Source: Icerya purchasi (Eukaryota > Arthropoda > Insecta > Hemiptera > Monophlebidae). Taken from it: a stretch of DNA of 64,000 nt. The translations under genes were made by a program, and so were the position numbers. The stretch covers positions 554,922,826 to 554,986,825 of the forward strand of contig CM077115.1 in the NCBI GenBank assembly GCA_039619475.1, written 5' to 3'. The notes under the pieces are model-generated. The model searched no databases and was not told the DNA's origin. It saw nothing but the letters and a program-made list of their open reading frames with translations. Every line of letters starts with the position of its first letter. The first letter of the stretch is position 1. This document shows positions 33,781 to 45,967 of the stretch, in pieces.

Positions 33781-35160
33781 TTTTATAAGTTTATTTATTT
33801 TACGATGTTGAAGTACAAAAAACAGGAAAAAAAAGAAAAAAAAAGAAAAATAGAACAATTGAAAGGTAAAAAATAGTTATCAATAATAAGTGATGTAATT
33901 TTAGAAAAATCTAAAATTTTTAAATTAAAAATAAAAGAACTTTAATATATCGCTAACGTTATGCTCTACGAGGTAAGCTTCTAAATTGTTTATTAAACGT
34001 GCGCAAAACTGTTTAATATGTCTTTCTATTGAGGTTTAATTTATATCAACGTGAACGCAGATATTTTTATCTCCGAAAGTATGTTTTGCTGCTTGTCTAG
34101 TGATTAATAGAAGATGTAAAATTGTAAGGACAGCAGTTTATCAGTAGGTAATTGTGTTTTCATGTTGTTTGTTAATTTATTCACTTGATTCTATAAATTA
34201 TCTGTTTGATCAGCTACTTCTTAAAATATTTTTACTTCCCTTTTAAGGGTAGGTTAAAGATGTAAACTTTTTTTTTTTTTTTTTTACGAATTAAAGAATA
34301 ATTTAAAAAGGTGTAATCACTTTGCTGTATAGAATGATTATTCAGAAATTCTTTCGGATTTTTTACATATTCTAATAAAATGGAAATTTGAATTTACATT
34401 TAACGTTAAAAGAAAGAAATCACTTAATACTAAGGTGCAGTATTATCCATTTGTTAATTCGTAATAGTTTATTATGAAATGGAAAAAAGATGTGTTGTAA
34501 GCGCATTTATTAATAACACAATATGATAATAACTTGATAATAGTGTTGACAAAAAAGAACTATATGAAATATTACTACAAAAAACAAACAGTATTTTTAG
34601 CAATATAAATAAAATTTATTATTTTTGTGTAGCTTTAATGACGACTATTTAGTTTTAAGCCAATTTTTATATCATAAAAGCATTTATGTTTATTTTTCTT
34701 ATCGAAAATGGATTTAATTAAATAAGTAAAACTGGTTGTTCGTTTATAATCGACATTGTTATTTGACAGTTTTTTTAATATTCAAAATCACGAGTTCCTG
34801 CAGGATTTTAAATAGTATTGCGATTGTAGAAAACATTTCACTACTACGTTGAATTTAAAAAATAATTTTTTAAATTTGAGATTAATTTTTAAATACTTTT
34901 TACCATAAAATTTATAATAAAAATATTAAAAATTACAATAAAAAAACTGTCTCTGGGGTCCTCGCTTCGATCAGGTCTCTAAGTGTGTCATTTTTATAAG
35001 TATTCAATCAATTCATTTGTTTTTCAGCGTCACTTAAAATCCGACACGGTTTAACTATAAAAATAAAGCGAGTAATGGCGCGCAGTAGATCGGAAGTAAC
35101 CGGACCTCGCTCATTATCATGTTAGTGCGTGGTAACAATCTTGGATCTTGTCATAACAAT
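33781..35160. other. AT-rich stretch, nothing recognised
   Basis: A run of thymines at about 34269-34286. A GC-richer patch at about 34955-35110 might be a short repeat, but no pol III boxes are clear. No gene recognised. Confidence 0.45.
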
Positions 35161-35164
35161 ATTC

Positions 35165-35340
35165 CTTTTAACTAACCAATAGGGAAATCAAACAATCAAA
35201 TTCTGTGAGATACTTAGGAATGTATCTCGTTCGGAGACGTACCTGGAAGTATCACGCTGCTCAGACCTGTCAAAAAATTGCCACTTCAGCTAGGATACTA
35301 TACCCTCTATTAGGCAGATCTTCTACTCTAAGTGTTTGGA
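35165..35340 (+). pseudogene. Jockey-type RT fragment
   Basis: Plus-strand text SNSVRYLGMYLVRRRTWKYH followed by CQKIATSARILYPLLGRSS. This is the VKYLGVHLDRxLTWKxH...LYPLL block of Jockey-clade RTs. It is too short for more. Confidence 0.65.
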
Positions 35341-35463
35341 ACTAATAATTAAAGAAAAGCGTAAGCGAAATGCGATATTGCTTAATGGATAGTTTCGCTT
35401 CCTTATCAATATTGAAGATCTGTAGCAATAAAGTTTTAAGTCGTAGCAGAGTAAGATTATATA

Positions 35464-35899
35464 TGTCGGTGTTTTGTGTTCGCTGGTTTTGTTCGTTTTA
35501 TAGTTTTTGACTTTTATTCGTTATCGTTTACTTCATTTTTATTGATTTCCTTCTTTTATTTTTCTTCTATTCAAATTCATCCAGTTCTTGTTTTCGTTAT
35601 TTCCTCTAATTAATTCGTTTTAACTCCTTTCTCCTTATTTGCTTTTACTTATTTGAAATAGCCCTTTTTAGAGCTTCCGTTCGATTTTGTTGCGTAATCG
35701 CGTGTTAAATTGTCTAAATAACCCTTTTTGGGAATCGCTAAATTTATTTAACCGCATTTTTCGGATTTAGTGTTACTTGCTTAATCGAAGTGATGAACCT
35801 ATTTTTTCGTATCGCGAACTTCCGTTTTCGTTTGTTCGTTTTGTCAAATAAACAACTTTATTCAACGAAGTTATATTCTCGTATTCAGTTTTAACAACA
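35464..35899 (+). repeat. Possible solo LTR inside the Jockey remnant
   Basis: Between the two Jockey pieces lies a T-rich block starting TGTCGGTG and ending GTTTTAACA, with AATAAA near 35849, like an LTR. It has no obvious target duplication and the boundaries are guesses. Confidence 0.25.
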
Positions 35900-35904
35900 A
35901 CACT

Positions 35905-36250
35905 AAGCCTAAGCTTAAAAAGATCCAGCGCCAATATGGAGGTATGGACTGGAGATATTTGGATGCACTTGTGCAAGTAATTTATCAAAAATCCAAAGCC
36001 AGCAGTCCAAAATTCTGCAAACAATCGCAGCTGCCCTTAAATACGTCTCTAATATGACCTTACACACTGATTTAAATATCCCCTTTGTTAGTGAAGTCTA
36101 CTATACCACATAATATAACAATTTTTTTGAAAAATTAAAATTAAATCCAAATCCTTATATACATAAAATGTACACTAAAACACTGCCGGGCAATCCTAAA
36201 AGGAGGTTAAAAAGAAGAAAATGGTGCCGTGACGCTCTTCCAATAACATA
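35905..36250 (+). pseudogene. Jockey-type C-terminal fragment
   Basis: Plus-strand text with frame changes: KIQRQYGGMDW, then TLHTDLNIPFVSEVYY (the family's 'xxHxDLxIPxVxEEI' block), then FFEKLKLNPNPYIHK and RRLKRRKWCRDAL near the end. These are standard C-terminal landmarks of Jockey ORF2. Confidence 0.65.
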
Positions 36251-36349
36251 ACAAATACAATTAATACGGAACGTATAATTAATGTATATAATATTTATCT
36301 TATAACACTATATGCAAGTATTATAGCGGGCGTTAAAATACTGTTAAAA

Positions 36350-36655
36350 TCCTCTTTATAGTACTAGCAGGATTCCATGGGCCATACTTCACTGTATAGG
36401 TTGCCATGTTATCTTGCTGATTTTAACACGCCTCATCAATAACATAAGTTCAATCACTACTAAATGAATAGTTCATATAAAATATTCGTTTTATGAAGTT
36501 ATACGTTAATATTCTAAAAGACATATACAGCTGGCGTTTAATAACTTACTAATATTCTCAAATTCTTCCTATACTACTGACGGGACTATACGAGCCATAT
36601 TTCACTGTATAGGTTGCCATGTTGCCTCGCTAGTTTTATAAAACTATTACAATTC
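36350..36655 (+). repeat. Two-copy tandem repeat, period about 210 bp
   Basis: The block TTTCACTGTATAGGTTGCCATGTT with its flanks appears near 36388-36412 (as CTTCACTG...) and again near 36599-36623, each preceded by a tACTxxCxGGa word and followed by a CTxGxTTTTA word. It may belong to the 3' UTR of the Jockey element just upstream. Confidence 0.55.
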
Positions 36656-39133
36656 CATTATTATCTCCGACTCAATCCCTTCATTGGAAGGATGGGTTGG
36701 CTATTACATGGTTAATAAATATAAGGAAGAAAAGTTACGAGCACTGTTTATGGTTCTTGCCGATACAGTGGGGGAAAAAAAACTAACCAATAATTATTTC
36801 CCGAAATATTATTACGAAACTATCTGGTGATTTGTAGTGATGATGTTATAGTTTCGTCGTCTGCGTTCGTTAATTGTTCGTAACGCATTTTGTTTGTGAT
36901 ATCGTTTATGTGACACGAGTAATTACTTTTATAACAGATAAGAAAATTTGAATAAAACGTTTACTGTGGTAAATATAAATTCCACATAAAAGCAACACGA
37001 TGTGAAACTTGCTCGGATGCCGCCTTTTCAAGATACTTACATTCACTAAGATCTGAAATACTTGTATCTTATTATTGTCATCATAAACCAATTATTTCTA
37101 TTTTTAAATAAAATTTACAGTGAAGATACAAATGATATGAAATTTGTGCTATTTATCTTTAGTCATTGTCAATGAGACCGCAAAGAAACTGTGCCTCAAT
37201 CGAAAACTAACGGCATTATAAGTGTAACTTTTTATGGAATGCAATAAATTTTAATCGAAGAGCCAAAAAATATACATTGAAGTAAAGAAAAATTTACTTA
37301 AAAAGCTATAACAGAAATGATTTGCAGTATAAATTAATAACAATGTGCAAATAATCTCGAATTAAACACTACGGAAGTTTCACTTGTATGCACATATTTA
37401 TTGTTACATGTATTGTTATTTGTTAACCAGAAGTAATTAAAATACGTGATATAATTTTCCTGTCATGAGCGAAGTTAAAATAATGAAATAAATATTTCAG
37501 ACATGAATTTTTAGTTTGGTTTTATTTCGTTTAACGAGAGAACATGTCAATATTGGTTTTAAAACTTTCAATTTCATTTGTAGGAAAATTTTTATAAGCA
37601 GACTGATGAGATAGATTAATCGCAATTCTCGTATTACTACTCGCTTGGTCTTGCACGAAAATAAAATATATAGAGTATCAGAATTAATAAAGATTTCTTC
37701 ATCTGTAAGATTTGCCGTGGATTGAAACGGTTATCTAATATAACAAGAGGCGGCTAGAAAAAGCAAGACAAAAATATCGTGGAAAACGTGGAAATGGAAA
37801 AAAATAGAAAATGCTATTGATAAATGTGAAGAGTGTTTGGAAAGTAAACGAAATTTAAAAATGAAACGAAGAAAACGTGAAAGTAAAGTTAAGCAAACTG
37901 TAACATTAAAACGTGATTGTTTACGTCACGCACAAGCAGAAACGCATGAAAACGAGTAACAGAGAGCCACGCGGTTGTTACAAGACTGCACGTACCATGC
38001 AAGCGCACTAATCACGCTGAAATGTTTGAAAAATCAGTTAATAATTTTGCGGATAAAATTTGTGAAATGTGTATAAAAAGGTTGGTACAGCCTGTGCTCA
38101 TTTGATATATCTAAAGACAATTCAATTTCGAGAAAAATACAGTTATAGTAGAACGGAGGATGCTTCTGTTAATTCTATTTCAGGCTTCAACAGTATGCAA
38201 AATGCAAGAGAGCACTGCTGATGACTACATAGTTGTTAATCTTGGGAAGATACTTTTCACAGAAGGACAAACAAATGTGCGCTCAATCGAGTACGATCAC
38301 TCGATCAACTGTTGATCGAAGAATTGGATTGTAAGAAAAAGAAACTATGCATTAATGATGCATTAATGGGAATACAGCTTATGAAATCAATGTGAAGCCA
38401 ATTGTTTGAAATTTATATATTATATGTTTGAAATATTGATAGACTGCATAAATGAGAACGCTTATGAAATGTTTAAAAACTTACTAATGTAGCTTATAAT
38501 TTAATAATTGTAAAACGTCGTTAAAAAATAAAAAATAAAAGTAATAATTTTTATTTTTTAAAGATAAATGCTTTTATTCAATATACACTTGAAATAAGAA
38601 AATACATTTATACATTATAATTTTGTAAAAACAAACAATATTTTATATACAGTTCCCATGCTTCTTTTATTCGAACGCACTTCATTGTAATCAGATTTTT
38701 GTAATAATTGAAGTATATTATGTGTTTTAATAAATGTAAAATTATATACACCCGGGTGTTAGGGTATATTTTTGTTATAACAAAAAAATTATTTTTTACT
38801 TTTGAGTTTATTTTTACGAAAGTATAATGTATAGATATGTGTATTTTGAATAAAAGTATTTACTTGAAAAAAAATTTTTTTTTTTTTTATTTTGTACAGA
38901 GAAATTTATATGAAGAAAAGTGGATTTTCTTTAAGTTTTTACATTGTACAGGTTTTATTGCTAAATGAAAGTATTTATTTTTTACTAGTTTCTCATTTTG
39001 ATTATTTTTCTTTTTCAAATTTTCAGGGAGGTAACAGCTCCACCGGAGTTTGGTCCCCTTTTGTAGGCGTCCATGTAGCGAATAATTAAAAGTTTACATT
39101 AATAAACCGTTAAATTAATAATTTTAATTCATA
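36656..39133. other. AT-rich stretch, possible scraps only
   Basis: A region of lysine-rich broken coding-like sequence (about 37745-38110) ends with CEMCIKRL-like text that could be an old Helitron N-terminus, but I cannot support it. The rest is AT-rich. Confidence 0.35.
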
Positions 39134-39595
39134 TCTATATATATAAAAATGTTAAGTTGGTTTGTGTATGCTTCATAAACTCAAAAAGTTCTGCACTGAT
39201 TGAGCTCAAATTTTGACACGATATACAACCCGCTCCAAAGAATGTTTTTATCTATTTCCCATGTACCAGCAACCGCGGCTTCTGCAGGACGCCAGGGGAG
39301 GAGGTACTTTTGTGTAATCGTGTGGTGATTGAGCTAAATTTTCAGAAAAAATCAAAATTTATTAAAAATTTCTGGCTTATGATATTTGAATTTTTTAAAT
39401 TTAATAGTGAATAAAGAATAATTCGTTTATTTACACACTATGTTAAATATAAAATTGAAGTCTCGCAACGAAATAAATGCGTTAACATTTAGAATTGAAA
39501 AATACGGTAGTGCCCCCCCATATGCAGCCGTAATATTTCTATTTAAATCATGTGGTGATTGAGCTGCGCCATTCGCTAAATTTTAAGTAAAGGTT

Positions 39596-41971
39596 ATGTT
39601 TTGTATGAGAGATGGACAGAAAAAATATGTAAAATATTGCAATTCCGTCAAATCAATTAAATACATCTGCAAGTATGTGAATAAAGGCAGCGACATGGCT
39701 GTTTTTGGTGTGCAACCAGAAAATAGTGACAGAAATGCAGTACAAGTTATCGATGAAATTGCACAATACCAGGCTGGAAGATACATAAGCAGCAATGAGA
39801 CTGCATGGCGAATTTTTTCATTACCCGTGCATGAACGCAATCCAGCTGTGGTTCACTTAGCAATACATTTAGAGAATGGACAGCGTGTTTATTTCACAGA
39901 TGCGAATGTGCAACAAAGAGCCTTTAATCCACCTGGTACAGCTCTAACTGCTTTCTTCACCTTATGTCAGGAAGACGCTTTCGCCAGAACACTGATGTAT
40001 TTAGAAATGCCCCCTTATTACACGTGGAATGAAACTAAAAAAGCATTCATACGACGCCGACGAGCGGAGCCAGTCGACGGTCAACCTGGCATTTTCAGAG
40101 AAAATACAATTGGTAGACGTTATACAGTGGATCCTAATCAAAATGAATATTTCTTCCTTCGCATGCTGTTGGTAAATGTGCCTGGTCCTAGATCTTTCCA
40201 ACAATTGAAAATTGTTGACGGTGTCACACATGCCACTTTCGCAGTGCGTGTCAAGCTTTGAATTTATTAGAAAACGACCAATCCAAATCAAATTCGCGCA
40301 TTATTCGCAATTATTTTGACCGCTTGCTTCCCTTCATCTCCCATACAGCTTTGGGAAAGATATCGATCGCATATGGCTGAGGATGTTTTGCATAGAGTAC
40401 GCCTAGAAAATGCCAATCAAGGAAACATTGATAAATATTGAAGACAAGTGCTTAGCTATTTCAAATAAAGTTCTTAGTCAATTGGGAATGCCAGCACCCT
40501 CCCGAGCTGCGACTACTTCATTTCATGTGAATTTGCGCCGTGAACAGACTTACAACACTGGTGATCTCCATTCATATGTCCAATCAAACGTTCCCAAATT
40601 AACGTGTGAACAGAAGGGCATTTATGATCGCATAATGCAAATGATAAATTACTGAGTTGGGGGGACCTTCTTCTTAGATGCGCCAGGAGGAACTGGGAAA
40701 ACATTCCTTATCAGATTGATTTTGGCAACGGTTCGATCAAAAAATGGCATAGCCTTAGCTCTCACTTCGTCTGGAATAGCTGCGACATTGTTACCAGGTG
40801 GAAGGACTGCTCATTGAGCTCTGAAGTTGCCATTGAACATGCAATTTATCGAGACTCCCAGGTACAATATTTCAAAAGTAGCCGCCGTTATGGGAAAAGT
40901 ATTACAAAAACATAAACTCATTGTTTGGGATGAATGTACAATGGCACATAAAAAATTGCTTGAAGCACTTGATCGATCGTTGCGAGATTTGCGTGGAAAC
41001 GTTCAACCATTCGGGAATGCATTGATATTGCTCGCAGGAGATTTTAAGCAAACATTGCCTGTAATTTCTCGATCGACACCAGCGGACGAAATAAATGCTT
41101 GCCTGAAATATTCAACATTGTGGCGACGCGAATGTACATTGCAGTTGACTACGAATATGCGTGTCCAGCTGCAGAACGATCAAACAGCCGAGGTATTCTC
41201 ACGAAATTACTGGATATTGGGAACGGACAGCTGCCAGTCGATGAGACGTCAAGAAGAATATCATTTCCTGATAATTTTTGTAATTTAGTAACATCGAAAG
41301 AAGAACTTATCGATAAAGTATTTCCGAATATTCAGATTAATTATCAGAATCACGATTAGCTCAGTGAACGAGCTGTCCTTGCCGCGAAGAATAAAGATGT
41401 CTATCTACTTAAGAATGTTATTCAATCCCGCATTCGAAGTGAGGAAATTATATATAAGTCGATAGACAACGTTGTGGAAGCAAATGAAATAGTTAATTAT
41501 CCAACAGAATTTTTGAACTCACTTGATCTGCCAGGGATGCCACCACACATATTAAAATTGAAAATAGGTGTGCCAATTATTATGCTGCGGAATATTAATC
41601 AGCCAAAACTCTGCAACGGCACGCGACTCGCAGTTAAGAAATTGATGAACAACGTAGTGGAAGCAACGATTTTAACTGGACCTTTCAAAGGTAAAAATGT
41701 CCTCATTCCTCGAATTCCCATGATCCCGACCGATACACCATTTCAATTTAAAAGATTGCAATTCCCCATTCGATTGGCGTTCGCAATCACAATCAATAAA
41801 GCTCAAGGTCAATCTTTAGAATTGTGTGGTTTAGATTTAGATGCGGATTGCTTCTCACATGGACAACTGTATGTTGCGTGTTCCCGTTTCGGCAAACCAG
41901 ACAGCCTTTATATCTACGCAGATAATGGAAAAACAAAAAATATTGTATACCCACAAGTATTGCAAAATTGA
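39596..41971 (+). pseudogene. Helitron helicase (Pif1-like), broken into four pieces
   Basis: Piece one (39596-40261) carries the pre-helicase block: KYICKYVNKGSDMAVF, YQAGRYISSNETAWRIF, VVHLAIHLENGQRVYFT, LRMLLVNVPGPRSF. Piece two is at about 40410-40655. A stop is followed by the Walker A loop DAPGGTGKTFLIR (about 40675-40715). Walker B IVWDECTMAH and FGNALILLAGDFKQTLPV lie in 40827-41288. The last piece (41474-41971) has INKAQGQSLE...YVACSRFGKP, motifs V-VI of Pif1/RecD helicases. Stops near 40262 and 40653, one at about 40818 and a frame change near 41190 separate them. No HUH motif is present. Confidence 0.88.
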
Positions 41972-42030
41972 CCTTCTATGAAACGTATGTTTTGTTTCGT
42001 TCCTCATTTCTCATCCATGCAACCACAATG

Positions 42031-42062
42031 TGCCACAGCGAAGCGTGGCAGGGTACAGCTAG
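42031..42062 (+). other. Helitron 3' hairpin and CTAG end
   Basis: TGCCACAGC pairs with GCGTGGCA (stem of 8 bp with one bulged A, loop GAA), then GGGTACAG and CTAG. This is the canonical Helitron 3' terminator structure: hairpin about 10 bases from CTRR. Confidence 0.88.
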
Positions 42063-43805
42063 TTTATTATAATAATGAGAGTAAAAATAAATCACGTTGG
42101 CTTGTTAAAACATCAATAATAAGAGATTTTTTGAAATTTCCTTTTTTATATTTATCGATTGCGAAAAAATCACCGTTCGAAAATGCACGTGGTGTCTTAA
42201 ATTTTGTGGAGGATATAAATGTTTTTTTTTTTTTGTTTTTGTTTTTTTAAAATTTAAACATTAACTGATAAAAAGAACTTTTAATTCGACGATATTGTAC
42301 TTAATGAATGTTAATGAAGAAATTCATTGGTGTTTACGAATTTCAAGTGGTTATGTTTAATATCATTTAAGTACGTGGTAGAATATTGTACGAAAAATGT
42401 AGGAACGACTGGAAAAGCGAACGTATATGACGAAATGTACTTTCGATAATTCAAACGGTTCTTGTAGTGGATGCTTGACTTACACGAATAAATTTACTAA
42501 CTGAACAATTATTAATTTGTAAAATATTATTTACATTTAAAGAAAAGTATCCATGGCGTCAGTAAGTACTGCAAATTTCGACTAATAAAATAGCTGAATT
42601 TATAAATGAATAGTAATTATTTATTGCCCGAGAATTATCAAATACACAGTTGACGGATATTAATAACAGTAAACATCTTGAAATGTTTAAATTGACGTGG
42701 TTAACGATTTAAACGAAACTTTCTTTACTCGCAACTTTCACGGGCGATATGTTCGATTTAACGGAGCGATTTTTTTGATGGAAAAAACTTGAAGAATTTA
42801 TTCTTTTATATCGTACGAGCTACAGGTGAATTCACCGGTTTACCTGTCAGAGAGTTAACCGGTGTTTTTCTTTTCTTATTTGATTAGAAAAAAAAAAAAA
42901 AAAAAAAAAAGTGCAGTCATCACGAATTTAATTTAAGTCAGTATAGTACTAATGATAATTTTAGGTAAAAAAATCGGGAATACAGTAAAAATAATTATTA
43001 TACATAAAAAATACATACGTTAACAGTAAAGCAATGTTTGTACCTTCAAAAATGCTCCGGCGTTTTACGCGACATTTTGTTAAATGATTAGTAATTATCC
43101 GCTACTCGTTCACATTAATATTTGTCTGCTATTATTTTTTCTCAAATTTCTACATATGTAATTCATGGACAGTTAAATATTGACGTAATAATTAATTGAA
43201 GCTAAAAACGGTCTGTGCATTTACTCGCAGGTTGATAATTTAAATATTTCTTGAAATAGATGTTATTATTCCTTTACCGTGCATTCCTCGCGATTGTTTA
43301 ACATTTTTCACTTCCGAACATAACTAAATACAACACTTTCTAAAATGGATATCACTGATTCTTTAATTTTGCCCGATGCATGTCTTATCCTAATTTAATC
43401 ATTCTCTTTTTCGGCAGTTATTTCAATTTCTCCGGATATTGATTTTCATACTGAGTAAAGTTTAAAATAATATCGAATTTTTTTTGCAGTTTACGTTTTT
43501 CTTTTTTTCTCTTTTTTTTTTTTTTTGTGTAAAAGACAATATATATATATATATATGTTTTTTTTTGTACATTAAAATTGTGCTTAGCCGATAGCACTTA
43601 TAATAATTTGTAAAATTAAATTAATCTTCAAACTTAGTTATTGCAATGGTAGTCTGATGTTTTTTTCAATATCTGCTGCTTTGTCTCTTTTTACTTCAAC
43701 CTAAACTTTCTTATTTTTTTTGACAGTTTAATTTTCTTTAGCGATCTTGTTCTATTTGATATATTTACCATTTTTCATATTTTCATTACTATTTTTTCTT
43801 TTCCA
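42063..43805. other. AT-rich stretch, nothing recognised
   Basis: Contains an adenine run (about 42890-42910) and (TA)n near 43540. No gene recognised. Confidence 0.5.
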
Positions 43806-44022
43806 TATTTCTAATCTATCTTCTTTATTAATTACTATCTTAAGCTGTTTATCTGTCAATTTATTTGATTCATTATTGTATGGCCCAACCATTTCCTTTA
43901 TTGCTTTGTACATACGGAATGTATCATTTTTTCTATTTAATTTTTCAATTTCCGAGTATTTCTCTTGGTACCAGACTGCTCTCTTTGCCTCCTGTATTTT
44001 TCTGCGTATTTCTTGGTTATTG
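43806..44022 (-). pseudogene. Fragment of the 30.6-33.8 kb LINE family
   Basis: Reads nearly the same as 32249-32460 (minus strand, endonuclease-RT linker), with scattered differences. It is a second, 5'- and 3'-cut copy of the same family. Confidence 0.8.
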
Positions 44023-44358
44023 TGTCAATAAGATCATATAACACTTTTTTCTCTTGCTCTTCATACCTTTTCTTCTTTGTCAATCATTTACATTTTCGTT
44101 TATATTGTATCGAAATTTCTGTTCCTCATTTATTTTTATTAATTATTAAGGGAGTAGTGCTTCTGCAGCTTGAAAACTTAGTAAACATTAAAAAAACTAA
44201 AAAATATTGCACACATTGAACGGACAAAAAAAATACATATGCGATATTAAGCACAATTAAAAAAAAATTATGACGTAATATATGTATTTATTATAATTGC
44301 AGCAACTGTTTTTTTTTTTTTTATAGAAGTATATAAAATAATATTGTATTCTAATATA

Positions 44359-44877
44359 TATAATAAAATAAACTTTAATAACAAACAATATAGAACAATA
44401 AATTAGATAAATACCTATTTAGAAACGTTTTCGGGCATAACCCATCATCAGCTAACACTAACTTAAAGGAAACTTAAAACATACTGAAGTGAATATAGGG
44501 AATACATGTGTATATATAGTAGATGTAAAGAGGAATAAACATGGCAGGTATAAAAATCTATAGGTTGAAAATGCTAATAATTAATATAAAATATAAAATA
44601 AAACAAGAAGACAAAAAGTTAAATTTTTATATTAAACAGTGGATTATTATTATTAGGTGTTTGGTCATTTAAAATATTATTTTTATATTTATTTATATAA
44701 TAATTTTCTGCAATGTTCATATTATTACCTTTGTGATAAGTGGCCAGGATGGTTACAGTATTTTCTATTGAATTAGGTTTATGTTTATTTTTAATTAGAT
44801 GTTCTGCATAGGTTGATTTTTCTATTTCATTATTATTAAATGCTTTTATATGTTCTTTATATCTGCAATTAATTTTT
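44359..44877 (-). repeat. Left arm of Penelope inverted repeat
   Basis: Inverted copy of 45449-45967. Its minus-strand reading frame (within 44619-44903) repeats the INCRYKEHIKAFNN...NPLFNIKI end of the endonuclease. Confidence 0.88.
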
Positions 44878-44880
44878 TCC

Positions 44881-45339
44881 ATGGAAAAAGAAGAAAATAA
44901 CAAAATAAATTTCTTAGATATAACAATAATAAAATCAAAGGATAAGTTAACATATAATATTTATAGAAAACAAACCACCACTGATAATATAATTTATAAA
45001 ACATCAAATCACCCAAACCAACATAAATATGCTTACTTCATGACTGCAATAAATAGATTATTAACTACACCCATGAATATAAATAAAAAACAAATAGAAA
45101 TTAATATATTAAAGACTTTGGCAAGAAATAATGGTTATGACGAACAAATAATAGATAAACTAATTCACAAAATAAAATCAAAATCAAAATATATACAAAA
45201 ATTAAGAGTCAATAATGCTACTAACAATAAAGGATGGATAACATTCACATTTATAAACAATAACATATACAAATTAACCAAGTTATTCAAAAAACTTGGT
45301 TTAAATGTAGCGTTCAAAACTAAAAATAATTTAAAATAG
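44881..45339 (+). pseudogene. Penelope-like RT C-terminal part
   Basis: 152 codons with EKEENNKINFLDITIIK, YNIYRKQTTTDN and SNHPNQHKYAYFMTAINR. These are the 'FLDxxI...YRKPTxTDxY...SNHPxxxK' thumb block that marks Penelope-type RTs. The palm with the catalytic aspartates would lie upstream but is replaced by the inverted arm, so this is a truncated copy. It ends at a stop one base out of phase with the endonuclease. Confidence 0.82.
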
Positions 45340-45340
45340 A

Positions 45341-45707
45341 AAATAAACACCTTAAATTTAAAAAAAATAATAATATTTACGAAAATAGCGGTATATATAA
45401 AATAAATTGTACTGATTGTGAGAAATCATACATTGGTCAAACAGGGCGAAAAATTAATTGCAGATATAAAGAACATATAAAAGCATTTAATAATAATGAA
45501 ATAGAAAAATCAACCTATGCAGAACATCTAATTAAAAATAAACATAAACCTAATTCAATAGAAAATACTGTAACCATCCTGGCCACTTATCACAAAGGTA
45601 ATAATATGAACATTGCAGAAAATTATTATATAAATAAATATAAAAATAATATTTTAAATGACCAAACACCTAATAATAATAATCCACTGTTTAATATAAA
45701 AATTTAA
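45341..45707 (+). pseudogene. GIY-YIG endonuclease domain of Penelope-like element
   Basis: In the frame one base back from the RT piece: SGIYKINCTDCEKSYIGQTGRK (a GIY-x-YIG core with the two Cys typical of Penelope endonucleases and the catalytic Arg), then RYKEHIKAF, YAEHLIKNKH and an ILATYHKG...NIAENYYINKYK tail with the catalytic Glu (E of AENYYI). The domain seems intact apart from being disconnected from RT by a one-base shift near 45335. Its second half lies in the right arm. Confidence 0.85.
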
Positions 45708-45967
45708 CTTTTTGTCTTCTTGTTTTATTTTATATTTTATATTAATTATTAGCATTTTCAACCTATAGATTTTTATACCTGCCATGTTTATTCCTCTTTA
45801 CATCTACTATATATACACATGTATTCCCTATATTCACTTCAGTATGTTTTAAGTTTCCTTTAAGTTAGTGTTAGCTGATGATGGGTTATGCCCGAAAACG
45901 TTTCTAAATAGGTATTTATCTAATTTATTGTTCTATATTGTTTGTTATTAAAGTTTATTTTATTATA
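45449..45967 (+). repeat. Right arm of Penelope inverted repeat
   Basis: See left arm; includes the last part of the GIY-YIG frame and about 260 bases of 3' untranslated sequence. Ends near TTATTATA. Confidence 0.88.

Larger units (their letters stand above)
39134..42062 (+). mobile_element. Helitron with both termini, Rep domain missing
   Basis: Starts TCTATATATATAAAA after an A, followed by the common 'CTCAAAAAGTTCTGCACTGATTGAGCTCAAATTTT' subterminal type (39175-39215). It ends with a hairpin and CTAG (42059-42062) followed by T, so it sits between A and T as Helitrons do. Inside are helicase pieces only. At about 2.9 kb it is shorter than autonomous Helitrons because the N-terminal zinc-finger and HUH nuclease (Rep) parts are absent; coding text begins only at about 39596. 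Confidence 0.85.
44359..45967 (+). mobile_element. Penelope-like element arranged as a long inverted repeat
   Basis: Two arms of about 519 bp (44359-44877 and 45449-45967) are inverted copies of one another, with a 571-bp unique centre. The right arm carries the end of a GIY-YIG endonuclease and the 3' untranslated part; the left arm is the same sequence reversed. The centre encodes the end of the RT. Penelope-like elements often carry partial inverted or direct copies (pLTRs), which explains the shape. The 5' part of RT is missing. Confidence 0.85.

Noticed and set aside
36656..38400. Helitron N-terminus around 37745-38110
   Set aside because: Only a weak CxxC-like match in a Lys-rich broken stretch lying outside the Helitron's 5' end.
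41978..42250. 90-codon frame across the Helitron 3' end
   Set aside because: Runs through the terminal hairpin and into a T-tract; chance open frame.
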